A stretch of 64,000 nucleotides of DNA, taken from positions 45,009,289-45,073,288 of the forward strand of contig NC_092346.1 of NCBI RefSeq assembly GCF_963676685.1, written 5' to 3'. The notes under the pieces are model-generated. The model was not told the origin of the DNA. It did not search any database and saw only the letters and a list, made by a program, of their open reading frames with translations. The stretch comes from Mytilus edulis. Taxonomy: Eukaryota; Mollusca; Bivalvia; Mytilida; Mytilidae. The position numbers and the translations under genes are program-made. Shown here one piece after another: positions 14,101-24,700 of the stretch. Within the stretch, counting starts at the first letter, position 1, and each line of letters opens with the position of its first letter.

Positions 14101-14774
14101 TGTGCTACCTTAAAGAATGTTTATAAAAAGGTTTCACTTTCTATTTATTGGGGAAATGATTAATACTTTCATGAAAGTTCTATGTGTCTGAGGTTTAAAA
14201 ATACAGTTTTGTCTATTGTCTAATGACACCACCTGCCAAATTCTTCCTTGATTGAAAATTTGACCAAATATGAATCAAATATAAACACATGTATTGTCTT
14301 CATTTCAGTTTCATTTCAGGAAACGATTCTTTCAGAATCCATTCAATAAATGATTATTTTGAAAATAACTATAAATATTGATTAAACTTTTCAAAAAGAT
14401 TAGTTTCTACTCAATAATTTTCCGAAATTGCATTTATTAGAATATTGCTAACCTCTGAGCTCACACAAATTTTGAAATATGAAAACAACAGATATTTAAT
14501 AGTACTAAGAATACAAGTAAAAACTAAACCTTTGTTATATTTTATCGTATTACAGAAAACTAGGAAGCACTTAGTATATGAGGTTGAGATCTGCCTGTCA
14601 AAGACCTTCAAACCGATCAGCTGTGACCAATCCAAAAGATATGTTCGTCATCACCATCATTACAACCCAAATGAATCCAATGGGTCAAGCGGGTCAAGTA
14701 AATACAACAGCAACTGTCCCCATGACGGTTTCCTGTATCCACCTATTCCTCAGAGCAGGGATATCATTGGATAA
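5159..14774 (+). CDS. RNASET2: RNase 1: secreted RNase T2 (RNase Oy-like), nine coding exons
   Basis: Coding exons: 5159-5211, 5824-5899, 6283-6338, 8500-8569, 11097-11164, 11654-11767, 12836-12884, 13220-13291, 14556-14774. All introns are GT-AG and the frame is continuous for 258 residues. Residues 1-20 form a signal peptide; a second in-frame Met at 5171 is an equally good start. RNase T2 marks are FTQEWPTTVC in exon 2, CAS I WSIHGLWP across exons 3 and 4, and CAS II EHEWTKHGTC in exon 6, with both catalytic His, the Glu and the CAS II Lys present. Eight Cys in the mature chain fit four disulfides. Family members cleave single-stranded RNA through 2',3'-cyclic phosphates in secretory or lysosomal compartments. 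The last exon has an unusual His4 run and a Ser/Gly/Asn-rich loop absent from RNases 2 and 3. An ATTAAA lies at 14809. Confidence 0.95.
5575..5745 (-). repeat. Dispersed repeat R1 in RNase 1 intron 1
   Basis: Reverse-orientation R1 copy (AGAAGATGTGATATAATTGC, then GCCTTCAACAATGAGTAAA and ATAGTCAGCTATAAAAGACC). The same blocks occur at 48490-48530 and 48825-48890. Confidence 0.7.
6421..6530. repeat. Inverted repeat in RNase 1 intron 3
   Basis: TATACAATTATAGCCTTTG and TCGATACAAGGATATA at the left return inverted as TATATCCTGTATTGACC and ATAGGCTATAATTGTTATA at the right, giving a hairpin of about 110 bp. It is probably a small MITE. Confidence 0.6.
6774..7806. mobile_element. hAT-like non-autonomous DNA transposon in RNase 1 intron 3
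   Basis: Perfect 14-bp terminal inverted repeats CAGACCTGCCAACT (6774-6787) and AGTTGGCAGGTCTG (7793-7806) bound a 1033-bp element. GTATAT flanks both ends, which fits part of a target-site duplication. Ends beginning CAG suggest the hAT superfamily, whose duplications are normally 8 bp; here only 6 bp agree. A C-tract lies at about 7047 and an ATCGGGAT-rich stretch near the right end. No transposase is present; the short ORFs across the right end are incidental. Confidence 0.75.
8578..8795 (+). repeat. Dispersed repeat R3 (CCACGAAT family), diverged
   Basis: Blocks GATACTAATTTT, GTGGAACCACAAATTTAAATG, TTTGTCAAAAC and AAAATAAATGAATCCACAG match, in order, the better-preserved copy at 11825-12033. 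The ends TACTGTGGAATCA and TGAATCCACAG(TA) are inverted, so it is a palindromic MITE-like element. Confidence 0.7.
8884..10868. mobile_element. Two-kilobase foldback element in RNase 1 intron 4
   Basis: Arms of about 220 bp (8884-9105 and 10650-10868) are inverted copies: ATTACAGTGAGTTGCTTATA at the left end against TATAAGCAACTCACTGTAAT at the right, and CTTACCTAGGAATATTCTATT against its inverted partner at the inner edge. Between them is A/T-rich DNA with at least three degenerate direct repeats of about 180-200 bp (near 9382, 9580 and 9758; core TTTTCACT, TCACTAGATTT, ATTTCATTTCC). No transposase ORF is visible. It takes up most of intron 4. Confidence 0.8.
10914..11025 (+). repeat. Short tandem repeat, about 22-24 bp unit
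   Basis: About four units of the type ACCACAATGTGATTATGTAT lie just right of the foldback element and 70 bp before exon 5 of RNase 1. Units alternate small changes (CACAATGTAATTATACATAT). Confidence 0.75.
11825..12033 (+). repeat. Dispersed repeat R3, well-preserved copy in RNase 1 intron 6
   Basis: It has the palindromic pattern of CGTGGGTACAGGGGAACCAC and CCACGAAAATTGGTACCCAC, with ends ATTCCTTAATATTCG and GAATCCACAGTATT. It is a sister of 8578-8795. Confidence 0.75.
12130..12275 (+). repeat. Dispersed repeat R1 in RNase 1 intron 6
   Basis: The copy has GGTGTGAGCCAAGGCT, then GACCTACATTGGTTTACTTT, then GGAGAGTAGTCTCATTGGCAC. It is collinear with 49170-49290. Confidence 0.8.
12487..12760 (+). 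repeat. Dispersed repeat R4, partial copy in RNase 1 intron 6
   Basis: The copy has GGAAATGGGGAATGTGCCAA, GCAGCCGGAGGCGTCCTTCA and AAAGGCCAGAGGCTCCTGAC in the same order as 49803-50090 and, inverted, 50880-51128. Confidence 0.8.
12761..12835 (+). repeat. Direct duplication ending at the RNase 1 exon 7 acceptor
   Basis: The sequence TTCAGATTCAGTTGTTAATAAATATGTTA is followed at once by a second copy ending TTTTTCAG|ATTATTG, where exon 7 begins. Each copy offers TTCAG acceptors, so one or more decoy acceptors lie within 70 bp of the real one. Confidence 0.7.
13430..14113. mobile_element. Large inverted repeat, relative of the TTAA element, in RNase 1 intron 8
   Basis: Arms of about 230 bp (near 13440-13700 and 13800-14065) are inverted copies: GAGGTACCAAAAGAAAGAAG against CTTCTTTCTTTTGGTACCTC. 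The right end, AAATCTTTGTATTGTGCTACC then TTAA (14110-14113), is the terminus of the element at 22102-22818. The left terminus has been lost or overwritten. Confidence 0.7.
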
Positions 14775-17714
14775 CAAATGAAAACTGTTTTCATCAGACT
14801 TTTTATGCATTAAACTTTGTTGCGGGTGTTTTGATTGTTTACCATTATTTGATATTTCAGCTACATATTTGGGCATTTAATTCACTAGTCTTCAGAGACA
14901 TTTGATCTCGTTTGTATATATTGTTAAGTGATTTTCTCACTGATAATTTATAAAATTGATATTATGTGCTAAAAGCTAGTCATAATTCTCTTCATGAACT
15001 GACTCAGGTCTTTTTTCCACTCATATTATATATTTTTGTAATTCAATTGAATTTTCATTAAATGAAAAAAATATAGTAAACATTTGTTTTTGTCTGTGAA
15101 ATACATTGAAACTACTAAAATTTCCAACTTGTTAGCTGGCATGACATAAAGAAGGATGAAGCAAAGAATTCAACTTTATATATAACTCATGAAGGACAAT
15201 GGTGTTGATTAAAAGCTACACCATTCCAGGTCCTTTTGTTTTCCACATAATTAAAATTTCCAATAATTAACAAGTTCCAGGTCAAATCTGATACCAATAC
15301 CAATTGTACATGTTACCTGTTACCTTATATATCTCTATGTTCTGCCTCTGTAAGGCACACCACCAAAACGTTGCATATGGGATTTGTTATATGCACAAGT
15401 TATAATCAAACCTGAACTTTGTCATTATGCAGGGATTAATACTTTTTTTTTAAATTTCAATCATTGGCTTAAAAAAACATATCTACAGGAAGTTTCTGGT
15501 TGTAGTTAGAAAACCAAGACGGATTCAAACAGAAAGAATTTGAAACAGAAAAAACTTTTAGTAAGCATGACTTTTTCAATTGTCAATACGAACATCCAGG
15601 CTGAAACTTTAATTCTGCCATGGACCCAAGGTGTGTTCTAGTATGTATTTTAAAAAAATAAAAGAGCAACTCTTGACAAGTTTGTATTGGTAACTGATCT
15701 TTTGGTATTTAAAAATGGAAATATCTTTCCTCTCTGAAAATAAACTACACAATTTCGAAATTATGTCCATTATCTAAAAAACTTTAATAATAAAAAAAGG
15801 TCTGTTTCCTATGCCATTGATAAGTTATGATAAAATTTAGGCTAATTGTGTTGTTTGTCTGACCAACTGATCTAATGTCATATTGCAATGCTGTTTAAAC
15901 TATTTTGACCATCTTGAATAATAATGAAGTATTTGCCACTGGATTGTTGGTAAAAAAAACCTCTTTCAATCAGATTACATGGTGAATCGTCTGTATATTT
16001 TGATGGATCCTTTAAAGACAAAAACAAGGAGATAAATGTCATAGAGTCTGTAGCTATCAAAAAGAAATAGCAAACTCCTTATTTTTATATATTTTAAAGG
16101 TCATAAACCATAAACCGACCGTGCAAGATGTATAGCTAGTAAAGGTCGTTAAAAACTTCCATTTGTTTGTAAACCATTTTTATAAAGAACAATTTGAACC
16201 TGCTCTGCATAGAAAAGTTTTGAGGAATTTTACTAGCTCTTTGCCTGGGCAGACATAAATACCATGATGCATTTTCTGTTGTCTTTCTGGTCCTATTATT
16301 ACATATCTCTTGTTTTAGGTTGAACAGGCCAACAAATATACTAACAAGGAGACATAGCCTGTTGCCAATTTCATTATGCATTGTAGCTGTTTGTATTTTG
16401 TTTCCCATACATACAAGATTCATGGTGCTGTTTTCAAGTTACCATGATTTAAGAAATAATTGATGCAAGCTATACTTATAAGTCTTTATTGTAGTTTTAA
16501 CATGGGTAGGCATTATATTCGTGATAATTTTCTGCCAGAGCGAGAGTGAGGGCTAAAATAACACGAATATACTAGAATTTGGAAGTGTTTTAAGTTAATA
16601 AGATATATTAAAGCATACCAATTTGATAAAATTCATTATTCTGTTGTAGTCCATATACGCATTTGCAAACAAATTTTATTGGATTTAGAGAATGGGTTTA
16701 TTCACAAAGCGAAAGAAGCACGTCATATTAGAATTAAACACAATTCTTCTTTTATGTATTCCTTTCAATATGTTCAAAGATAAATTTATAGATAATGATA
16801 CTTTACTATCTATAAAACCTTTTTTTCAACCATTATAATACACCAACATTTGACCGAAAATTATGATTTGAGTTATTGCTGCCTACTTAACACCCAGTGG
16901 CAACTATTTCATGCGTAATTAGGTCTAATGAATAATATCAGGAGAATAGGGACAAGGAGAAGGGTCACGGGAAGACTGTATCGACCTTTTTAACTTTTTT
17001 GGATTCGATGAGTCTTTTGTAGACGAAACGCGCGTCTGGCTTATATACTAAATTTAATCCTGGTATCTATGATGAGTTTATTTAGATATAGTGTGAAAAT
17101 CAAGGATAATATGTTGATAGACATCAGTTACTGTAGAGTATAATATTTCATAGTTTACAATAAATTTATTATTCATGATTTCTTTGACAAAATCAGTTTC
17201 TGAGGTTCGAGATTTACTCCATTTTCTTGTATCTGAATCAAATTTAAGCAAGGTGTAGTCAAGATGGTCATGGCGTCTACGGATGATACATTTTTAAGCT
17301 TTCATAAATCCCTCATTGTCACACGAAGGCATTATAGTAAGAATACAAATACTAATAGCTTTCTAAGACGTCATTATTTGTAATTGGCAAGGGGACAATT
17401 TTGCAATTTTATCTTCAAATAGAAATAATTGAAAGTATACTCCTTGTACAATTTCCCACTTTATTTATGTTCAGAAATATGCATTGAACACTGCCAAAAT
17501 GGTATGCCTCATTTTAGATTGCCCTAAATAAAAATATGGAAACAGCAAGGAGGCAATACAAAAATATAAGTTGAAGAAAGACAGATGAGTGATTCAGAAG
17601 AAAATTGTATTTAGTGTAAAACACGATTCTTACAAAAAGGTGTAATTTTGGGTCCTCTCAATTCGTTAGCAGTTTCTACACTTCTAGTGACACTCATCAT
17701 GATACCCCTTTTTT
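14775..17714. other. Intergenic stretch behind RNase 1
   Basis: No coding exon, and no Kunitz exon on the minus strand, was found, so RNase 1 lacks the partner seen behind RNases 2 and 3. A short repeat with GTAGACGAAACGCGCGTCTGG lies at about 16975-17080, of a kind also seen at 19735-19800 and, inverted, near 41960-42010. The rest is A/T-rich and featureless to me. Confidence 0.5.
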
Positions 17715-17720
17715 TAAAAC

Positions 17721-18960
17721 TAGAGGCTCTAAAGAGCCTGTGTCGCTCACCTTGGTCTATGTGCATAGTAAACAAAGGACACAGATGGATTCATGACAAA
17801 ATTGTATTTTGGTGTTGGTGATGTGTTTGTAGATCTTACTTTACTGAACAATCTTGCTGCTTACAATTATCTCTACCTATAATAAACTTGGCCCAGAAGT
17901 GACAGAGGAAAATACTTTGAAAAAATCTACAAAAATTTACAAAATTTTACAAAATTGTAAAAAAAAGTGGCTATAAAGGGCAATCACTCCTTAAGGGGTC
18001 AATTGACCACTTTGGTCATGTTGACTTATTTGTAGCTCTTACTTTGCTGTACATTATTGCTGTTTACAGTTTATCTCTACCTATGATTATATTAAAGATA
18101 ATAACCAAAAGCTGCAAAATTTTCTTAAAATTAGCAGGTAAGGGGCAGCAAACCAACAACAAGTTGTCCCATTTGTCTGAAAATTTCTTGGCAGTTAGAT
18201 CTTGACCTTATTTACAATTTTATCCGCAGCAGTTTTGCTCTAAATGCTTCGGTTTCAGAGATATGAGCCAAAAACTGTATTTTACCCTATGTACTATTTT
18301 TAGCCATATCCGCCATCTTGGTTCGCGGGCGGGGTCATCGGACACAATTTTTAAACGAGATACACTAATGATGATTGTGGACAAGTTTGGTTAAATTTGG
18401 TAGTTTCAGAGGAGAAGATTTTTGTAAAAGATTACAAAAATTGTTAAAAATTGACCATAAAGGGCAATTACTCCTTGAGGGGTCAACTGACCATTTTGAT
18501 GATGCGGACTTATTTGTAGATCTTACTTTGCTGAACATTGTTGCTGTTTACAGTTTTTCTCTATTTATAATAATATTCAAGATAATAACAAAAAACGGCA
18601 AAATTTCCTTAAAATTACCAATTTATGGGCAGCAACCCAACAACGAGTTCTCCGATTCATCTAAAAGTTTCAGTGCAGATAGATCTTGACCTGATAAAAA
18701 TTTTATCCATGTCAGATTTTCCCTTAATGCTTTGGTTTCAGAGATATAAGCCAAAATCTACATTTTACCCCTATGTTCTATTTTTAGCCATGGCAGACAT
18801 CTTGGTTGGTTGGCCGGGTCACCGGACACATTTTTAAAACTACATACCCCAATGATAATTGTGGCCAAGTTGGGGTAATTTTGCCAAGTAGTTTCAGAGG
18901 AGAAGATTTTTGTAAAAGTTAACGACGACGGACGACGGACGCCAAGTGATGATAAAAGCT
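17721..18960 (+). repeat. Long bivalve-type repeat with internal duplication of about 480 bp
   Basis: It starts with TAGAGGCTCTAAAGAGCCTG then TGTCGCTCACC and ends with ACGACGACGGACGACGGACG then CCAAGTGATG. The internal block from GGGCAAT(C/T)ACTCCTT to AGTTTCAGAGGAGAAGATTT occurs twice (from 17979 and from 18462). Bases 18375-18837 contain open frames that are only repeat sequence. From general knowledge this family is very common in bivalve genomes. Confidence 0.8.
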
Positions 18961-20269
18961 GATAACTTTAAGTATTTCCATCGATCTGGCTTTATACAGA
19001 ATGAGGTTGGCAAATACATCCTTTTAAATTCCTTAAATAGGACACTACTTAATGTATGAACCATTGATACATATGTTTTGTTTGTAACACACATTTATGA
19101 TCGAATGTGAAAGTTTGAAATTATGTCAAGTTTAAGGACAAATGACAGACCAGACCAAAACACAAACAACATAAACATTTGAAAAAATTAAAACATCAAC
19201 TCCTTTTTCCTTGTTAGAAGAAATATTGGATCTGTGACAAATCAAGGTAGTGTTCTTAAAACATTGGAAGGAATGACGTGATATTTACCATCTGTTCTTT
19301 AAGAGATGCAAATATGGAATAAATCAACGAAATAATGCTTGAACCTTGTATCTAAAAATAAAAGATCACAATGGAAAATTTCGTCAACACTTTCAACCTA
19401 AAGTTTGATTCTCAACAGATTCTTACTGTCAATTTCTAGATGAAAGTCAATATATGAAGCGATTTGTAATATATGTGGTACCCTTACATTCCAAGTTCAT
19501 AGGGATAGATATAAGATAACAAAGTCACGTAACTTTAAAAAATTCAATGCTATATATAATATATATCTTCTAAAAATGAAGGTACAATGCATGGATAGTG
19601 CTTGCGTAATACTAAGGATTGTCTTATTCCAGGCATGGATAACCTTAGCCGTATTCGGCACAACTCTTAAGAATTTTGGGTAATCAATGCCCTTCAACTT
19701 TGTACTTCTTTCTTTACTGTTTTGATCTGAACGTCACTGTCTTATGTAGACGAAACGCACGTATAGTGTATTAAATTATAAGCCTGATACCTTTGATAAC
19801 TATTAGCATGTCGATGTTTATTTGTAATGTTTATTTGTGTATTTCTCTGTTCTGAATGTTCTTACATCTATTTGTACTGTAGTCTTGTCATGTAAATTAA
19901 TGTTTATATTTAACATTGCCATCTAAGCGCGAGGTTTGGCTAGCCGCAAAACCAGGTTCAACCCATCATTTTTTTTCTTAACATGTGCTGTACCAAGTCA
20001 GGAAAATGGCCGTTGTTATCTTACAATTCGTTTCTCTGTGTGCTACATTGTTGTTATGTTTTTTTGTTTCACTTCAGTGTTTCTGTTGTTTCGTTGTTTC
20101 CCTCTTATAGTTGATGTGTTTACCTAAGTTTTAGTTTGTAACCCGGACTTGTATTCTCTCAATCGATTTATCACTTTCGAACAGCTATATACTACTGTTG
20201 CCTTTATTTGCTTCTTACTCCTGCGAGATGGCTCATACGTCAAGAACAAGTACTAGTAGATGAAAACTG
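18961..20269. other. Intergenic stretch with repeat R2
   Basis: No gene was found. A plus-orientation copy of repeat R2 lies at about 19925-20225 (GGTTTGGCTAGCCGCAAAAC, then CCAGGTTCAACCCATCA, ending CTGTTGCCTTTATTTGC). Confidence 0.55.
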
Positions 20270-20860
20270 GAAGACGTTTTGCTCCATTAGGAATGTCAAC
20301 TGTCTCAGTTGAGAAGAAAGTCAATCACAAGCCAAACTTAAAGCTCAGTTGATAAAATATCTAACACTATGGGGATGTCAGTTTCAGGGAACGTTTTTCT
20401 AGAATCAGAGCGTTGATTTGTATGATTTCAATTGTGCTAGCTGTTTTTATACATGAAGCACACTTTGAATTTGAATTTGAATTTGACTTGAAATTTCCTT
20501 TTAGTTTTTAATTATGAAAACTTGTTTTAATTGAAAAAAAAGATTTCTTAATAGTTTTGTCAATTATGCTTGGAAAACATAGAAAACACCAGCCCGCTTT
20601 GTTACCGTTTTATCAATTCAAAATATAGCTGCAGTCACAATATTGGATTATGATATTTGGGTCGATATCTGTTCAAAGGTAAATATTTATAAGATGTATT
20701 TTAAATGCACACATGAAATTTATTTTTAGAATTTAAAACTTTTCCTTGTTATGCGTAAACTTCATACGAGGAAGTGCTTGATCACATGATTATTTGTTTG
20801 ACGACTTTTTTGTCAACATTCTAACATAGGATTGCTTATAATTGTTGCCTTTATTAGCAA
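20270..20860 (+). promoter_or_regulatory. Upstream region and probable non-coding first exon of RNase 2
   Basis: Stretches of this region match 37365-37854 upstream of RNase 3 in the same order, for example CTGTCTCAGTT, GATGTCAGTTTCAG, TGGATTATGATATTTGGGTCGATATCTGTTCAAAGG and ACGAGGAAGTGCTTGATCAC. Both end in GCAA before a GTAAGT donor, 5' of the coding exon 1 acceptor. The duplicated block therefore included the promoter. The start site and the length of the untranslated exon cannot be fixed from sequence alone; no convincing TATA box was found. Confidence 0.5.
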
Positions 20861-21279
20861 GTAAGTAGATACATTAATATCTGTCAATGTCTATCAATGT
20901 CTCAGTATCTTACAGTTTAAATATCATCAAAACAAACAAAAAATGGAAATGAAGGAGTAAAAATTGTTTCTTTTCGATTGTTGACAGACATTATCTTAGG
21001 ACTACACAAAAGAGAAAAAACTACATCTACTCAGTGATGAACATATAAGATGGGCAAAATGGCATAAAATGACAGAGTTGCCGGACTCGAGCAGTTGCTG
21101 TCAGTATATACATGGATATCATATCCTTTGAAAGTTCAAACTAATATATTTGATTCTAAAGTGGTTCTTTTAATTTTTGGCCTAACGTTGTTGGTTTTGT
21201 AGGAATTGATTTTCAATCGATTACAATATGGTTGTCACCAAATATACCATAACGGAAGGATCATGTGTATGTCTAAAAT

Positions 21280-21510
21280 CACACATAGTTGTTAATATAA
21301 TGGATTTTGATGTGACTGTCATACAAGTAAGAGGTTTAGCCAGATATAAAACCAGGTTCAATCCACAATTTTCTACATTTGAAAATGCCTGTACCAAGTC
21401 AGTAATACGACAGTTGTTGTCCATTCGTTTGATTTGTTTTATCATTTGGTTTTGCCATTTGAATAGGGACTTTCCGTTTTGATTTTTCCATGGAGTTAAG
21501 TATTTTTGTG
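21280..21510 (+). repeat. Dispersed repeat R2 upstream of RNase 2 coding exon 1
   Basis: Blocks are GACTGTCATACAAGTAAGAG, AAACCAGGTTCAATCCACAA, TGCCTGTACCAAGTCAGTAA and GACAGTTGTTGTCCATTCGT. Other copies: 19925-20225, 36085-36240, 45890-46070, 55190-55260 and 62050-62370 on the plus strand; 25200-25440, 27965-28210, 28355-28565, 36725-36960 and 38450-38870 on the minus strand. Confidence 0.8.
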
Positions 21511-21760
21511 ATTCTCCTTTTGACTATTTTATAGTCTTTGCAATATCAAACCAAGCGACGATTTCCTTGTACTTATTATTACAACAGTTTTTGGATACAC
21601 ACGACTGAATTGCGATGCAAAATCATTTGATCAATGCGAAGTGATTTCTGTAGGCCTTAATAAACATGATTTTAAAAGGCTGAAATCAAACAATCATATC
21701 ATTTCTTCACAAAAAGTTTTACATTTTAACATGATTTTTTACCATATTGTAGATAACGAG

Positions 21761-24700
21761 ATGAATGTCTTCTTCGTTACAGTTATTTTTCTGTTGACAT
21801 CAACCGCTGGGTAAGTTATGTAGTTACTATATGTACATTATGTAGAAACCGAGTGCAATTGAAAAATAATAATCATTTGATCCATTGGCTCCAGTGTTTG
21901 ACTTTTTGATGTCACAAAGTAGTATGTTCAATTTAGTTGATTATGTTTCAATATAATAAAACTCCTTCATGAACAACTATTTATTAATTATATAAACCGT
22001 TTTAAGTTTGTGATCCTCTTCACCCGCTTACATATGTGAAGAAATGCCGACCTTGCATTACTATCTGTTTGCTTCTCTTTCTGCCTCCTTGCTTGATTTA
22101 AGGTAGCACAATACAAAGATTTTTTTACTTCCAATCACTAACCTTTAAAATGCTGTAACTTTCTTATAAATGAATAAAAAATAATAAAAGAGGTATTTAT
22201 AGATAGATAAAAGATTAATCTTTTAAATTAATGCAATATTTTTTATTATGCAATCATTATGTAATCAATTATTATGTAATTAGTGGCAAAATCTGGGTAA
22301 GTTCACTTAAATGAATTTAGCTCTATCATCTCTTTAACTATACAGAAAATGTTAACGAAATCTTAATCAACACATCATGGGCTTCAAAAGGGTGTCTCAG
22401 ATTGTCTCTATGGTATTCCATTCTCTCAAAAATCTGTAATTAGTGTAAACATCCTAACCACATAAAAGAAGATAATGTTTAATTAGGTGTAAAATTTGTT
22501 CTGTACCTGAAATCTGAGACACCCTTTTGTAGATAATGGCTATAGAAACAACATATAATAAAATCAACCCTCTAGGGATACCTATGCAGAAGCTAATTTC
22601 ATTTGAAAGCGGAAATTTGGTGAAAAATATTTTAGACACAGTTAACATTATAATTGGTTACATAATTGTTGCATGATACTAACATTGCATTAATTTGAAA
22701 GATTAATCTGTTAGCTATCCAAAACTACCACTTTTATAAATTTTCAAGCATTATTAAGAAAGTTACAGCATTTTAAAACTTGGGAGTTGGAGTTATAAAA
22801 TCTTTGTATTGTGCTACCTTAAAGTGTTACATACAGGTGAGAAGGGTATTTTCTTAATATCTAAGGCTATTTTAAATCAATTCAAAATCCCTCAATGTAT
22901 AAAGTTTATCTTTAAGTTAGTTGATTATCAGAGGCGGAGGGGAATAAGATGGGGAAATATCAAGTAGTAGTATGCCAACGCAAAATAATGTTACTGAGTA
23001 TTAAAAGTATGTAAGTTTATACTTTGAAATTATGTAAATAGCCGGATCGAATTGCCGACTTCTAATGTATCAAGTAAAATCACAAAAATGCTAAACTCCG
23101 AGGAAAATCCAAAACGGAAAGTCCTTAGGTAGCACTCCACAGTTAGAAAATAAAATTGAAAATGAGCCACAAAATGTTTTATCATCTCCTATTCCTGGAT
23201 TTCTAATACATTAACCTAACTGTTTGTGTTGTACATGTGCATATGTATGTAATCAGTATATTCCATAGATTTGATTTTCAAAAGTTAAAAGAGTGAAAAT
23301 TAATTCCTTTTATGTGTATCCATGGCAACATTCTGCATTTATTTACCATAAAATATTGCAAAAAGGGGGGTGGACATGTCACATATCCCCCCAAAATTTT
23401 GATCAAACTAGAATTTCAAAGCCTTTGAGTGATACCTTTTTAGAAACTGTTTTTATAAATCTTCCTGATGATCAAATAAAAAATGGGTGTCTTTCGCCTC
23501 ATTTTTTCGTAAAATCCAATCACAAAGTTCGTGCGATAAAAAGTTGGAAAAAAACATTGCAATAATTGCCGGACCAATGTATGGTAGGGACATGCAAATA
23601 CGGACTGTCATACAGAAAACAGCCTATATTACATACATTACATAATCTTGATGTTCATATAAACCCAATACAAAGGCTATTTTAATACTCAGCTATCTAA
23701 AAATGAATTTTATTGCACACTAGCTCTCATATTTGAAAAATCCACAGGGGCCAAAATGCGAAACTACACACCTAACTGTGGAGTGCTACCTTAAGGTGAA
23801 TTTTTTCCCCTCCTGCCTCAATTTTTATTATATTTTCTGTGTTCTATTAGCTGTTACGATGAAAATGGTACCTTAGTTTTTAAAATTGGTTCAGTAATAA
23901 AGATTTTATGAAGGTTAGCAGTTGATGTTGAAACGCGACAAAAAGTGATTTAAAAACAAATGCTGGATCATAGTGAAAAACTTCAAGTCTGTCTAATTTT
24001 TGGGGTAAATTTCTAAAACTTTTCCCATTATCTTATTTAAAATCATAAAATTACCTTCAAAGAGGACAAATTGTACAATTTTTAGGTATTTGAAAGCACT
24101 TATAGGTCAATTTTGCTGTAAATAGCATACCTAACCTTGGTTTAGAAGCTCTCAAGCAGGGTATAAATTTATAACAGTACTGGCATCATTAAATTTAATT
24201 AATGCCAAATTATAATATAAAATCCTGCTAAAAATGTTTATTTGACTTATTCACATTCAAAAATATAAAGCGATACATTCTGAGGATATCATATAAAGCG
24301 CAATCTTTGGTTACAATGGTGAAGCTAATTGAGTACAAATTTAAGACCGCAACATGTCTAAGTGTCAAAATGTGTATATTTAGTTGCTAAGGACAGTAAA
24401 CAATAAAATAAACATAAATTGCATTCCTAGCAGATTTTTTACCTTCAGAACTAAAACAAGAACATAAAAGACTAAAGATTTGTGGTAAATTTTATCTTAA
24501 AAAGTGCATTTCTGTGCTTTCTGATGTGCCATAAGGTAGCACTCCACAGTTAGAAAATAAAATTGAAAATGAGCCACAAAATGTTTTATCATCTCCTATT
24601 CCTGGATTTCTAATACATTAACCTAACTGTTTGTGTTGTACATGTGCATATGTATGTAATCAGTATATTCCATAGATTTGATTTTCAAAAGTTAAAAGAG

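Noticed and set aside
14411-14635. A 74-codon minus-strand frame over RNase 1 exon 9
   Set aside because: It is a shadow of the RNase coding exon and the A/T-rich intron before it.
18375-18837. Open frames of 104 and 70 codons
   Set aside because: They lie in the long bivalve repeat and run across its internal duplication; no domain was recognised.
23293-23565. A 90-codon open frame in MITE copy A
   Set aside because: It starts at GTG, lies wholly inside a MITE, and one C-to-T change turns a CAA into a TAA in the otherwise near-identical copy B. Nothing suggests coding.
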